A stretch of 52,766 bases of DNA, taken from NCBI GenBank assembly GCA_015487635.1, contig WFPM01000214.1:1-52766 (forward strand), read 5' to 3'. Of this stretch, positions 20,285-29,638 are shown piece by piece. Position 1 is the stretch's first letter. Every line of letters starts with the position of its first letter. The notes below the pieces were generated by a model that saw only the letters and a program-made list of their open reading frames with translations, ran no database searches and was not told the origin of the DNA. This stretch comes from Rhodothermus sp. GTDB taxonomy: Bacteria > Bacteroidota > Rhodothermia > Rhodothermales > Rhodothermaceae. Both the position numbers and the translations under genes were made by a program.

Positions 20285-20314
20285 GCGAGATCAACCATTG
20301 TCTGGGATACGATC

Positions 20315-21568
20315 ATGGCCGAAGTGAAAGCAAACGGTTTTCCTGGCTGGCTGCTGGATCCGTTGCGGCCCACGCGGGAGCAGGCGGAACCCCGCTACCG
20401 GCTGCCCGAAGACGTGCGGATCTGGGCCGTGCCGCTGGCCATCGGCGTTGGGTTGCTCATCGTCAGTCTGGTGGGCTGGGCGATTGATGCGCGCCAGTTC
20501 TATTTCTCCTACCTGGTGGGCTGGACCTTCTGCCTGACGCTGGCGCTGGGGGCGCTGTTTTTTGTGATGATCCAGCACCTGACGCGTGCACAATGGGTGG
20601 TGGCCGTGCGTCGGCTGCCTGAGGCGCTCCTCTGGACGTTCCCAGTGCTGATCGTGCTGTTCATCCCGATCCTGTTCGGGCTGTACGATCTGTATCACTG
20701 GACGCACCCTGAACTGTACGATCCGGCCAGCCCTGCATATGACCCTATCCTGGCGGGCAAGCGGGCCTACTTGAACGTGCCATTCTTCCTGGTGCGGATC
20801 GCCTTTTACTTTTTCATCTGGACGCTGCTGGCCTACAAACTCTACACCCTGTCGATCCGACAGGATGTGGATCCGGACCCGTCCATTCCGGCGCAGCAAC
20901 GCAAAGTCAGCGCCTGGGGGATGCCGCTCTATGGCGTGACGGTGGCCTTTGCCAGTTATGACTTCCTGATGTCGCTCGATCCGCACTGGTATTCGACGAT
21001 CTTCGGCGTGTACTTCTTCGCGGGGGCGTTCTTTGTGGCGCTGGGCTTCATTGCGACGTGCTATGCGATCCTGGTGCGTCGGGGGGCGCTGGCCGGGATT
21101 GTGCGCACACCGCACTTTCAGGACCTGGGCAAGCTGATGTTCGGCTTTACGGCCTTCTGGGCCTACATCGCCTTCAGCCAGTACATGCTGATCTGGTACG
21201 GCAACTTGCCCGAAGAAACCCTCTGGTATCGCCATCGGCTGGAGCATGGCTGGGAGGTGATAAGCCAGGTGCTAATCTGGGGGCACTTCGTCCTGCCCTT
21301 CCTGATTCTGCTGCCCTGGGCGGCCAAGCGCACGCCGCTACTGGTGGGCACGATGGGTATCTGGTTCGCCATCATCCACTGGATTGATCTGTTCTGGGTG
21401 GTGATGCCCGTGCTGCACGCCGAGCACATGACAATCCACTGGCTGGACGTCACCTGCTGGCTGGGACTGCTCGGGGTGGTGGTCGGCCTGCTCTTTTACC
21501 GGCTCAGCCGGCACAGCCTGGTACCCCAGAACGATCCCTACCTGGCACGCTCGCTGGCCCTGCATTAA
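20315..21568 (+). CDS. actF: Alternative complex III membrane subunit ActF (NrfD-like)
   Basis: This 417-residue polytopic membrane protein has about ten helices and is a distant paralogue of ActC. Notable stretches are the first helix near 40-60, the QHLTRAQWVVAVRRLPEALLW loop, and a TAFWAYIAFSQYMLIWYGNLPEET helix pair characteristic of ActF. The N-terminal 35 residues are hydrophilic. With ActC it forms the membrane core of ACIII and may supply a proton path. It is followed by a 71-base gap, the largest inside the act-cox cluster, in which I saw no clear promoter. Confidence 0.92.
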   Translation: MAEVKANGFPGWLLDPLRPTREQAEPRYRLPEDVRIWAVPLAIGVGLLIVSLVGWAIDARQFYFSYLVGWTFCLTLALGALFFVMIQHLTRAQWVVAVRRLPEALLWTFPVLIVLFIPILFGLYDLYHWTHPELYDPASPAYDPILAGKRAYLNVPFFLVRIAFYFFIWTLLAYKLYTLSIRQDVDPDPSIPAQQRKVSAWGMPLYGVTVAFASYDFLMSLDPHWYSTIFGVYFFAGAFFVALGFIATCYAILVRRGALAGIVRTPHFQDLGKLMFGFTAFWAYIAFSQYMLIWYGNLPEETLWYRHRLEHGWEVISQVLIWGHFVLPFLILLPWAAKRTPLLVGTMGIWFAIIHWIDLFWVVMPVLHAEHMTIHWLDVTCWLGLLGVVVGLLFYRLSRHSLVPQNDPYLARSLALH

Positions 21569-21639
21569 GTGAAATTTTTACAGAGAGAGACAACCCGATC
21601 CGGGATTAGGCGTTCGAGTTCTCGTAACCTGCGAACGTT

Positions 21640-22047
21640 ATGGCCGAACAGGAAAAACAGGCGCCTGCCGCGACCGAAGCGACGCCTGCCGAAGCGGAAC
21701 TGCCGGCAGTGCAGCCGGACGAAGCGAACCTGCAGGCCCCATATCTTTTCCGCCTGGTGTGGGGCACTGTGGCGCTCGTAGTGATTATTGTGATCATGCT
21801 GGTTGTGGCGGCACGCTGGCAGATGCAGAAAAGTGCCGAAGCCGCGGCCGCTTCGCTCCGGTATCCGCTTCGGGAAGAAACAGAGGCGCACGCGCGGCAG
21901 TTGCTCGAAGGCTACGGTGTGGTAGATGCCGAGCGGGGCATCTATCGCATTCCCATCGACCGGGCCATGGAGGAAGTTGTGAAGGCCTACGGTGGGGACT
22001 CGGTCTGGACGCTTCCGAAGCCTTCGGAAGTTTCGCGGCGCATGTAA
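21640..22047 (+). CDS. Small single-helix membrane protein between actF and the Sco gene
   Basis: This 135-residue protein has an Ala/Glu/Pro-rich N terminus of about 35 residues, one membrane helix (about 43-65, LVWGTVALVVIIVIMLVVAA) and a 65-residue charged C-terminal domain with IYRIPIDRAMEEVV. It has no cysteine or heme motif. The IPIDRAM segment recalls short assembly or regulatory proteins next to oxidases, but I cannot name the family. Its position, between actF and a Sco homologue and co-oriented with both, suggests a structural or assembly role for ACIII or the caa3 oxidase. Confidence 0.8.
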   Translation: MAEQEKQAPAATEATPAEAELPAVQPDEANLQAPYLFRLVWGTVALVVIIVIMLVVAARWQMQKSAEAAAASLRYPLREETEAHARQLLEGYGVVDAERGIYRIPIDRAMEEVVKAYGGDSVWTLPKPSEVSRRM

Positions 22048-22065
22048 CCCGACAACGGTTTTGTG

Positions 22066-22899
22066 ATGCGGTGGTGGGGTAAAGGGTGGCGGTTGTTGAG
22101 CCTGATGTGCGTGCTGGCATTCCCGGCGCAGGCCCAGCGGAGCGGCCAGCAACTGGCCGTCTTTGAGGGCGTCGGGATTGAAGAGAAGTTGGGTGAGCGA
22201 ATTCCGCTGGACCTGACGTTCCGGGATGAAGCGGGGCAACCGGTGGCGCTCCGCACGTTCTTTGATGGTCGGCGACCGGTGCTGCTGACGCTGGTGTACC
22301 ACGACTGTCCGATGCTCTGCAACCTGGTGCTGGACGGACTGGCAAAGACGCTGCGCCAGATGTCGTGGACACCGGGCGATCAGTTCGAGGTACTGGCCGT
22401 CAGTTTCAACCACCGGGAGACGCCCGAGCTGGTCCGTCGGAAGAAAGCCCACTATGTGGACATGCTGGACCGGCCGGAAGCAGCGGCCGGGCTGCACTTT
22501 CTGACGGGCGACTCGACGACGATCCGGACGCTGACGGATGCCGTCGGGTTTTACTTTCGCTGGGTGCCCGAAAAGCAGCAGTTTGCGCACCCGGCAGCGC
22601 TGATTTTTCTGAGCGGCGAAGGAAAGATTTCGCGCTACCTTTACGGCCTGGAGCACGATCCGGGCGATGTGCGCAAGGCGCTCGTGGAGGCGTCGGAGGG
22701 GAAGGTGGGGACGGTCGTCGATCAGGTGTTGCTTTACTGCTTCCAGTACGATCCCAACGAAAATTCCTACGTAGCCAACGCATTCAATATCATGCGGCTG
22801 GGTGGAGCGGTAACGATGGTGCTGCTGGGCATCACTCTCATCCTGTTCTGGCGGCGAGAGCGTCGTCGCCAGCGAGAAACGCTCCAGACGGCCGGCTAA
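22066..22899 (+). CDS. Sco1/SenC-family copper metallochaperone for cytochrome oxidase
   Basis: The 277-residue protein has a signal peptide (ending near AQAQR), a thioredoxin-like domain with the CPMLC motif (VYHDCPMLCNLVLDG), and a C-terminal membrane helix followed by an RRERRRQRE tail. The two cysteines of CX3C bind copper in Sco proteins, with a downstream histidine as third ligand. It should act on the periplasmic face to load the CuA site of CoxB, encoded next. I chose ATG at 22066. The GTG three bases upstream is less likely. Confidence 0.88.
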   Translation: MRWWGKGWRLLSLMCVLAFPAQAQRSGQQLAVFEGVGIEEKLGERIPLDLTFRDEAGQPVALRTFFDGRRPVLLTLVYHDCPMLCNLVLDGLAKTLRQMSWTPGDQFEVLAVSFNHRETPELVRRKKAHYVDMLDRPEAAAGLHFLTGDSTTIRTLTDAVGFYFRWVPEKQQFAHPAALIFLSGEGKISRYLYGLEHDPGDVRKALVEASEGKVGTVVDQVLLYCFQYDPNENSYVANAFNIMRLGGAVTMVLLGITLILFWRRERRRQRETLQTAG

Positions 22900-22922
22900 C
22901 CGAAGCGAAGGTTTGTAAAGCG

Positions 22923-23873
22923 ATGTCCGCGATGATTCTGTTGCAGAATACGGCCTGGCTACCAGAGGCTGCTTCTTCGATGGCCCCGGAAGTGGACAGT
23001 CTGTTTCAGTTCTGGGCCCTGGTGAGCACGATCATTTTCATCGGCGTCGTCGGTGCCATGACCTATTTTGTCGTGCGTTACCGGCGTCGCCGGCGCGATG
23101 AGGTGCCGGAACCGGTCAAGGATAAGAAGGCGATCGAGCTGGCTTGGATCGTGGTTCCCACGATTCTGGTGCTGATCGTCTTTACCTGGGGGTTCCGGGT
23201 GTTCATCCGGTTGTACACAGCCCCGCCGGACGCCTACGAAATTCTGGTGTACGGCTACCAGTGGTACTGGGAGTTCGAATATCCGAATGGGGTCAAGACG
23301 ACCAACGAGCTGCACGTGCCGGCCGGCCAGCCGGTGAAGTTGCGCATGACCAGTGTCGATGTGATTCATAGCTTCTACGTGCCGGCCTTTCGAGTCAAGC
23401 AGGACGTACTGCCCGATCGTTACTCGTCACTCTGGTTCGAGGCCACCAAGCCCGGCGAGTACATAGTCTTCTGCACGGAATATTGTGGCACGCAGCATTC
23501 GGGTATGCTGGCCAAGGTGATTGTGCATCCACGCGAGGAGTTCGAGGAGTGGCTGGAAAGTGCCGGTATTCCCGAAGACATGCCCCTGGCCGAATTGGGG
23601 GCCCGGCTCTACCGGGAAAAGGCCTGCTTCAGCTGCCACAGCCTCGACGGATCGCCAATGGTTGGGCCCACATTCAAAGGGTTGTACGGTTCGACCCGCA
23701 CATTTGAAGATGGTACCACAGCAGTGGCCGACGAAAATTATCTCCGGGAATCGATTTTGCAACCTGGCGCTAAGATTGTACAAGGTTATCCGAACGTAAT
23801 GCCGGCCAGCTATGCTTCGCTGAGCGAGCGCGAAGTGGCCGCGCTGATCGAATTTATCAAGCAGCAGCAGTAA
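22923..23873 (+). CDS. coxB: caa3 oxidase subunit II with CuA and heme c
   Basis: The 316-residue product has two membrane helices (about 29-52 and 72-97). The cupredoxin domain follows, with CuA ligands H149, C184, E186, C188, H192 and M195 ([12 protein letters not shown]). A C-terminal cytochrome c domain carries C235-C238-H239 (CFSCH) and a likely axial M293. The fused heme c makes this a caa3-type enzyme. It accepts electrons from ActE or a soluble carrier and passes them to heme a in CoxA. A longer frame begins upstream within the sco gene, but the ATG at 22923 gives the family start. Confidence 0.94.
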   Translation: MSAMILLQNTAWLPEAASSMAPEVDSLFQFWALVSTIIFIGVVGAMTYFVVRYRRRRRDEVPEPVKDKKAIELAWIVVPTILVLIVFTWGFRVFIRLYTAPPDAYEILVYGYQWYWEFEYPNGVKTTNELHVPAGQPVKLRMTSVDVIHSFYVPAFRVKQDVLPDRYSSLWFEATKPGEYIVFCTEYCGTQHSGMLAKVIVHPREEFEEWLESAGIPEDMPLAELGARLYREKACFSCHSLDGSPMVGPTFKGLYGSTRTFEDGTTAVADENYLRESILQPGAKIVQGYPNVMPASYASLSEREVAALIEFIKQQQ

Positions 23874-23889
23874 CGTCGAGGAGGGTGTC

Positions 23890-25587
<1,698 letters not shown>

Positions 25588-25628
25588 ACCGAGAACGCTG
25601 AGGAAATAACCAACGCGGAAGCATTCCC

Positions 25629-26309
25629 ATGGCTGGAGTTTCGGAGGCTGCAACAGGGCACGCGGAAGCGCACGCGCACCATCCGCCCTACCTGCAACAC
25701 CACTTTGTATCGGCCGAGCAACAGTTCGATGCGGCCAAGCTCGGCATGTGGATCTTTCTGGCCACGGAAATTCTGCTGTTCAGCGGAATGTTCGTGGCCT
25801 ATGCGGTCTATCGCGTCTGGCATCCCGAGGTGTTCCAGGCGGCCAGCAAGCTGCTCGACTGGCGGCTGGGTGGCCTGAACACGCTCGTGCTGCTGGCCTC
25901 GTCCTACACGGTGGCGCTGGCCGTGCACTATGCCCAGCTGGGTGATAAGAAGCGACTGGTGCAGAACCTCTGGCTGACAGTGGCGCTGGCCGGCGTATTC
26001 ATGGTGGTGAAGTACTTTGAGTACTCGGAGAAATTCCACCACAACATCTTCCCTGGCGGCAACTATGCCTACGAGGGCCTGCAGCTTCCCTACGTAGGAC
26101 AGTTCTTTAGCATTTATTTCGTGATGACCGGTATCCACGGGCTGCACGTGCTGGTAGGCATGGGGGTGCTGACGTGGATCGCGTTGCGGGCACAGCGTGG
26201 CGACTTCAGCAGTGAATACTACACGCCGGTCGAGATCTCGGCGCTCTACTGGCACCTGGTGGATATCATCTGGATTTTCCTGTTCCCGCTGCTGTACCTG
26301 ATTCACTGA
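25629..26309 (+). CDS. coxC: caa3 oxidase subunit III
   Basis: The 226-residue protein has a His-rich N terminus (HAEAHAHHPPYLQHHF) and then about five membrane helices, fitting the shorter CoxC forms. Marker segments are KLGMWIFLATEILLFSGMF, GLHVLVGMGVLTWIAL and ALYWHLVDIIWIFLFPLLYLIH. The last contains the conserved WHxVDxxW of subunit III. It stabilises subunit I and its proton uptake. It is 41 bases after coxA and 20 before coxD. Confidence 0.94.
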   Translation: MAGVSEAATGHAEAHAHHPPYLQHHFVSAEQQFDAAKLGMWIFLATEILLFSGMFVAYAVYRVWHPEVFQAASKLLDWRLGGLNTLVLLASSYTVALAVHYAQLGDKKRLVQNLWLTVALAGVFMVVKYFEYSEKFHHNIFPGGNYAYEGLQLPYVGQFFSIYFVMTGIHGLHVLVGMGVLTWIALRAQRGDFSSEYYTPVEISALYWHLVDIIWIFLFPLLYLIH

Positions 26310-26329
26310 GGCAGACAAGCACGGACATC

Positions 26330-26698
26330 ATGGCACACGCAACACACCATATCATTCCCCGGCCGCTGTTGCTCAAGGTTTTTCTAACGCTGGTGGCGCT
26401 GACCATCATCACGGCGCTGACCGGTCAGGCGGACCTCGGCGTCTTCAACTTTCTGCACGTGCCGCTGGCTATCGGGATTGCCGTGATCAAGGCCTCCCTG
26501 GTCGTACTGTTTTTCATGGGGCTCAAGTATGACCGGCCGGTCAACGCGCTGGCTTTTATCATCGGCCTGCTGATGGTGGGAGTGTTTCTGGCGTTTACGC
26601 TGCTGGATATGCTCTACCGCGGGGATATCGGCAACCTGAGTCCGGAGCCGATCCGCGGGCCGCAGATAGAGCAGGTCGAAGCCCCGGCCGGACACTGA
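26330..26698 (+). CDS. coxD: caa3 oxidase subunit IV
   Basis: This 122-residue protein has three predicted membrane helices and a hydrophilic tail, as in prokaryotic subunit IV. The FNFLHVPLAIGIAVIKASLVVLFFMGLKYD helix-loop is typical of that family. It is the last gene of the act-cox cluster; a strong terminator follows within 25 bases. Its precise role in the oxidase is not defined, and it is thought to support assembly or stability. Confidence 0.88.
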   Translation: MAHATHHIIPRPLLLKVFLTLVALTIITALTGQADLGVFNFLHVPLAIGIAVIKASLVVLFFMGLKYDRPVNALAFIIGLLMVGVFLAFTLLDMLYRGDIGNLSPEPIRGPQIEQVEAPAGH

Positions 26699-26721
26699 GC
26701 GGCAAAAATCGGAAGCACTTC

Positions 26722-26755
26722 AAAAGGCGTCGGTTTCATAGCCGACGCCTTTTTT
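26722..26755 (+). terminator. Rho-independent terminator closing the act-cox cluster
   Basis: A 12-bp stem (26722-26733 paired with 26742-26753) with loop TTTCATAG is followed by T residues to 26755. It lies 24 bases after the coxD stop codon and fits a strong intrinsic terminator on the plus strand. Confidence 0.9.
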
Positions 26756-26807
26756 GTGGATCCTGGTCGATTGCCGGGCGTGTCTATCAAAAAGGCAGGG
26801 CGGAGAC

Positions 26808-27098
26808 ATGTATCTGCTGCCGGCGTTGATTTTTGTGCCCGTACTGTTTTTCATGCTGGTCTGGGCCGTGGTGACGGCCGGGCGCATTCTGTTTCCGGAA
26901 CGGCCGTTGCCCTTTGACCGCGAGTTTTCGCTCCGGGGCTGGGCGATGCGTCCGCGCCATCGGGCGCCGGTACATGTGGCCGCCCCGCGCGCGACAACCA
27001 TGCCCCACGTCGCCCAGGCCGTCTATCACTTCGAAGAGGGCCACTCCGATGGTTTGCCCGAGGTCTGGGTGGACGATCTCTGGCTTCGACGAAATTGA
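26808..27098 (+). CDS. Small membrane protein of unknown function upstream of metF
   Basis: This 96-residue product starts with one membrane helix (about 3-26, LLPALIFVPVLFFMLVWAVV). A basic, proline-rich middle follows (FPERPLPFDREFSLRGWAMRPRHRAPVH), then an acidic end (HSDGLPEVWVDDLWLRRN). I do not recognise the family. I chose the ATG at 26808 because a GGCGGAG site lies just before it. It lies between a terminator and metF, so it must have its own promoter. It could be read with metF, 69 bases downstream. Confidence 0.7.
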   Translation: MYLLPALIFVPVLFFMLVWAVVTAGRILFPERPLPFDREFSLRGWAMRPRHRAPVHVAAPRATTMPHVAQAVYHFEEGHSDGLPEVWVDDLWLRRN

Positions 27099-27167
27099 CC
27101 GTTCTTTTCTGAACCTGAACAGACAAGCACGGTAGAAGCGGCGTTTGCCGAGCCCGCCCGTTGTGCC

Positions 27168-28124
27168 ATGAAAGTTATCGAGATTCTGGAGCAGGCGACC
27201 GGTCCGCTGATCTCCTACGAAATCATTCCGCCGCGGCGAGGTGGCTCGCTGGACGAAGTGCTGGCCGTGGTGGAAGAATTGATGCCGTTCGATCCGCCCT
27301 TCATCGACGTGACCAGCCACGCTGCCGAGGTCGAGTACGAGCAACTACCGGACGGTACCCTGAGACCCCGCATCAAGCGCAAGCGGCCGGGCACGATCGG
27401 CATCTGTGCCGCCATTAAAAGCCGTTTCGGCGTCGAGACCGTACCCCATCTACTCTGCCAGGGCTTTACGCGCGAGGAGACCGAGGATGCGTTGATCGAG
27501 CTGCATTACCTGGGCATACAGAACGTCATGGCGCTGCGAGGCGACGCGCCCAACTATCAGAAGCCCATCCCGCCGGATCGGACGGTGAACGAGTATGCCG
27601 TCGATCTGGTGCGGCAGATCGCTAACATGAACCGCGGCATCTATCTGGAACCGCTTGAGGACGCCGTCCCCACTGACTTCTGCATCGGCGTGGCCGGCTA
27701 TCCCGAAAAACACTGCGAGGCGCCCAACCTGACCTGGGACATCATGAACCTGAAGCGCAAGATCGAGGCGGGCGCCCACTACGTCACCACGCAGATGTTC
27801 TTCGACAACCGGCACTATTTCCGGTTCGTAGAGCGGTGCCGCGAGATGGGTATTGAGGTTCCGATCATTCCCGGCCTGAAAATTCTGACCAGCAAACGAC
27901 AGCTCCAGCTCCTGCCCAGCCGCTTTCATGTTGAGATTCCGGAGGAGCTGGTGGCCGAGGTGGAGGCGGCCAAGCCGGAGCACGTCCCGGAAATCGGCAT
28001 CGCCTGGGCGCAGCGGCAGGCCGAAGAGTTGCTGGAGGCCGGGGTGCCCTGCATTCACTTCTACATCATGCTCCGCGCCGACTACGTGCGCGAGGTCGTG
28101 GCCTATTTGCGCAAAATCGCTTAG
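27168..28124 (+). CDS. metF: 5,10-methylenetetrahydrofolate reductase
   Basis: This 318-residue TIM-barrel flavoenzyme reduces 5,10-methylenetetrahydrofolate to 5-methyltetrahydrofolate for methionine synthesis. The SYEIIPPRRG strand holds the catalytic glutamate. DVTSHAAEVEY, the LRGDAPNY loop (the LRGD motif contacts FAD) and the KRKIEAGAHYVTTQMFFDN block are diagnostic. It is slightly longer than E. coli MetF (296) because of an insertion near residues 55-75. No methionine synthase gene is in the window. About 240 bases separate it from the cold-shock gene. Confidence 0.94.
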   Translation: MKVIEILEQATGPLISYEIIPPRRGGSLDEVLAVVEELMPFDPPFIDVTSHAAEVEYEQLPDGTLRPRIKRKRPGTIGICAAIKSRFGVETVPHLLCQGFTREETEDALIELHYLGIQNVMALRGDAPNYQKPIPPDRTVNEYAVDLVRQIANMNRGIYLEPLEDAVPTDFCIGVAGYPEKHCEAPNLTWDIMNLKRKIEAGAHYVTTQMFFDNRHYFRFVERCREMGIEVPIIPGLKILTSKRQLQLLPSRFHVEIPEELVAEVEAAKPEHVPEIGIAWAQRQAEELLEAGVPCIHFYIMLRADYVREVVAYLRKIA

Positions 28125-28222
28125 TAACGCTAACGCCAGAAGATCGGCACCCCCTGCGTTTTTCGCGCAAAGTGATCGGAACGGTTGCTTAAGCGCACGT
28201 TTCTGTGTAGAATAGATAAAGA

Positions 28223-28251
28223 TTGACAGCCGAAGGATCGACGGCTATCTT
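28223..28251 (+). promoter_or_regulatory. Sigma70-like promoter of the cold-shock gene
   Basis: A perfect TTGACA (28223-28228), a 17-base spacer and TATCTT (28246-28251) lie 115 bases before the ATG. Transcription should start near 28258, which gives a leader of roughly 108 bases. The CGGCTATCTT sequence over the -10 recurs in the promoter of the next gene at 28688-28697. Confidence 0.7.
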
Positions 28252-28280
28252 ACGGATAGATAGCGACTTGCGCCTGTAGT

Positions 28281-28365
28281 CCCCGGGCATCTCGGCCAGC
28301 GAGAGACGGGGAGGCCAAGCTTCCGACGGGAAATATGTACCAGTGTAGACAGAGGGAGGCCTCCC
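28281..28365 (+). promoter_or_regulatory. Structured leader of the cold-shock mRNA with two competing helices
   Basis: Helix A pairs CCCCG (28281-28285) with CGGGG (28307-28311), enclosing a small CTCG/CGAG stem (28291-28294 with 28300-28303). Helix B pairs GGGAGGCC (28309-28316) with GGCCTCCC (28358-28365), directly before the ATG. They share bases 28309-28311, so both cannot form together. The ribosome site GGGAGG (28354-28359) lies inside a 12-base palindrome, GGGAGGCCTCCC (28354-28365). This layout could act as a temperature or RNA switch. The structures are seen in the sequence; the function is inference. Confidence 0.45.
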
Positions 28366-28653
28366 ATGGCAGCACGTCGTGGCGTCGTCAAGTGGTTTGA
28401 CGCAAAAAAAGGGTACGGCTTCATCATCCACCCGGAAGGAGGCGCCGATATTTTCGTGCACTACTCGCAGATCATCAGCGAGCGGCGCTTCAAGACGTTA
28501 CGAACCGGCCAGATCGTCGAGTTCGAGCTGCACGAAGGTCCCAAAGGGCTTCATGCCCGTAACGTGGTGCCGCTCGACGAGGTGCAGCGAAAGGCAGCTT
28601 CGGACGAACGCGCCCCCCGGCAGCAACAGCCGCATTCGCTGAGCCGCTCCTGA
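28366..28653 (+). CDS. Cold-shock domain protein (CspA family)
   Basis: This 95-residue protein has one cold-shock domain (about 5-70). RNP1 is KGYGFI at 15-20 and RNP2 is DIFVHY at 28-33, with WF at 10-11. It should bind single-stranded RNA or DNA and unwind secondary structure. A disordered tail of about 25 residues (KAASDERAPRQQQPHSLSRS) is longer than in E. coli CspA (70 residues). The leader is long and structured, as in classical cold-shock genes, and the GGGAGG site is six bases from the ATG. Confidence 0.92.
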   Translation: MAARRGVVKWFDAKKGYGFIIHPEGGADIFVHYSQIISERRFKTLRTGQIVEFELHEGPKGLHARNVVPLDEVQRKAASDERAPRQQQPHSLSRS

Positions 28654-28668
28654 AAAGCGCCAAGGGCA

Positions 28669-28697
28669 TTGTTTTTCGTTTGCCGTGCGGCTATCTT
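28669..28697 (+). promoter_or_regulatory. Promoter upstream of the 28732 gene
   Basis: TTGTTT (28669-28674), a 17-base spacer and TATCTT (28692-28697) form a sigma70-like promoter. The -10 lies inside the left arm of a perfect 13-bp inverted repeat (28690-28723). Transcription should start near 28704, inside the loop. Confidence 0.5.
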
Positions 28698-28723
28698 GCA
28701 GCAGTCAGGGGCTGCAAGATAGC
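28690..28723. promoter_or_regulatory. Perfect 13-bp inverted repeat over the promoter (possible operator)
   Basis: GCTATCTTGCAGC (28690-28702) is the exact reverse complement of GCTGCAAGATAGC (28711-28723), with the 8-base spacer AGTCAGGG. It spans the -10 to about +20 and ends eight bases before the ATG. No T-run follows, so it is not a normal terminator. A dimeric repressor site is the simplest reading; a hairpin at the 3' end of the cold-shock mRNA is the alternative. Confidence 0.55.
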
Positions 28724-28731
28724 AGAAGATC

Positions 28732-29199
28732 ATGGCGTTTACCTTTTCTGACGAAGACATTCAGCGCATTGCCGCGGCGCTTGGCGTGGCGCCGCAGATT
28801 GAGGGTTCCAGCGTCCGGTTTTCGCTGTTCGATCCGAAAAGCGGACGCCGTCTGACCCTCGAAATCCAGCGTGCCCTGCAGCTGCCGTCGGCGCTGCAGG
28901 AGGTCATGCCGCCGAATCTGGTTTCGGTCTATACGCCCAGCTCGTTTCTGCAACTGCAGGGCTGCACGGGGTATCTGGCCAGTCAGGAGCTGGGCGAGGT
29001 GATTTTTTTCGGTCGACAGCAGGGTTTTGTCAGCGGGCTGGTGGTCGAGCGCGAGGTGGGCTGTTCGCTTTACGCCAACGTCCATGAGCGGCTGCTTTCG
29101 GCCGATTTCATGCAACTGCCACCCGAGATGGTTATGAGCAGCGTGGCGCTCTCGATGAGCGAGACGCTTTTTAACGATCTGGACGAGTCGTCGCGATGA
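28732..29199 (+). CDS. Protein of unknown function, coupled to ybeY
   Basis: I do not recognise this 155-residue protein. It has no signal peptide or membrane helix. The N terminus (DEDIQRIAAALGVAPQIEGSSVRFSLFDPKSGRRLTLEIQ) looks like a mixed helix and strand fold. The middle has a single cysteine-containing LQLQGCTGYLASQELGEVIFFG segment and the C terminus an ERLLSADFMQLPPEMVMSSVAL segment. The ybeY ATG overlaps its stop codon by four bases. Together with the operator-like inverted repeat at its promoter, this suggests regulated co-expression with an RNA-processing enzyme. Confidence 0.75.
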   Translation: MAFTFSDEDIQRIAAALGVAPQIEGSSVRFSLFDPKSGRRLTLEIQRALQLPSALQEVMPPNLVSVYTPSSFLQLQGCTGYLASQELGEVIFFGRQQGFVSGLVVEREVGCSLYANVHERLLSADFMQLPPEMVMSSVALSMSETLFNDLDESSR

Positions 29200-29636
29200 A
29201 AGCTCTGGAGACGGAGGCGCTGGAGATCGTCCAGGCCCACCCTTCCCGTCGGCTCTCCAACGCACTGCTTCGGCGTCTGGTGCAGGTCGTGCTTGCGGGA
29301 GAAAAGGCCCGGTTGCGTTACCTGAGCCTGGTGCTGGCCGATCACGCCACCGTGCGCGAACTCAACCGTACCTATCTGAGCCACGACTACGACACGGACG
29401 TACTTTCCTTTCCGCTTTCCGAAGAACCCGGCGTGGTGGAAGGGGAAATCTACGTCGATCTGGATACGGCGGCCGAGCGGCATGCCGAGTTCGGCGCTAC
29501 CTTCACGCAGGAAGCCTGTCGCTACGTGGTGCACGGCCTGCTGCACCTGCTCGGGTACAACGATGCCACGCCCGAGGCCCGGGCGCACATGCACCGGCTT
29601 GAAGACCGTTACCTGCAGGCCGCAGGGCTGCTGTAG
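29196..29636 (+). CDS. ybeY: Endoribonuclease YbeY
   Basis: This 146-residue protein has the YbeY/UPF0054 fold and HGLLHLLGYND metal-binding motif. H113 and H117 are the first two zinc ligands. D123 stands where E. coli YbeY has its third histidine, a substitution I recall as common in Bacteroidota homologues. The central SHDYDTDVLSFPLSEEPGVVEGEIYVD segment is highly conserved. It acts in 16S rRNA 3'-end maturation and ribosome quality control. Four-base overlap with the upstream gene implies translational coupling. Confidence 0.92.
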   Translation: MKALETEALEIVQAHPSRRLSNALLRRLVQVVLAGEKARLRYLSLVLADHATVRELNRTYLSHDYDTDVLSFPLSEEPGVVEGEIYVDLDTAAERHAEFGATFTQEACRYVVHGLLHLLGYNDATPEARAHMHRLEDRYLQAAGLL

Positions 29637-29638
29637 CC

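Noticed and set aside
22365-22922. Extension of coxB upstream to 22365
   Set aside because: It lies inside the Sco gene in another frame and has no domain; the subunit II start is at 22923.
28690-28723. Terminator for the cold-shock gene
   Set aside because: There is no T-run after the repeat on either strand; a regulatory role fits better.
29534-29566. Loss of the third metal histidine in YbeY
   Set aside because: Asp at this place is, to my recollection, usual in Bacteroidota homologues, so it does not suggest an inactive enzyme.
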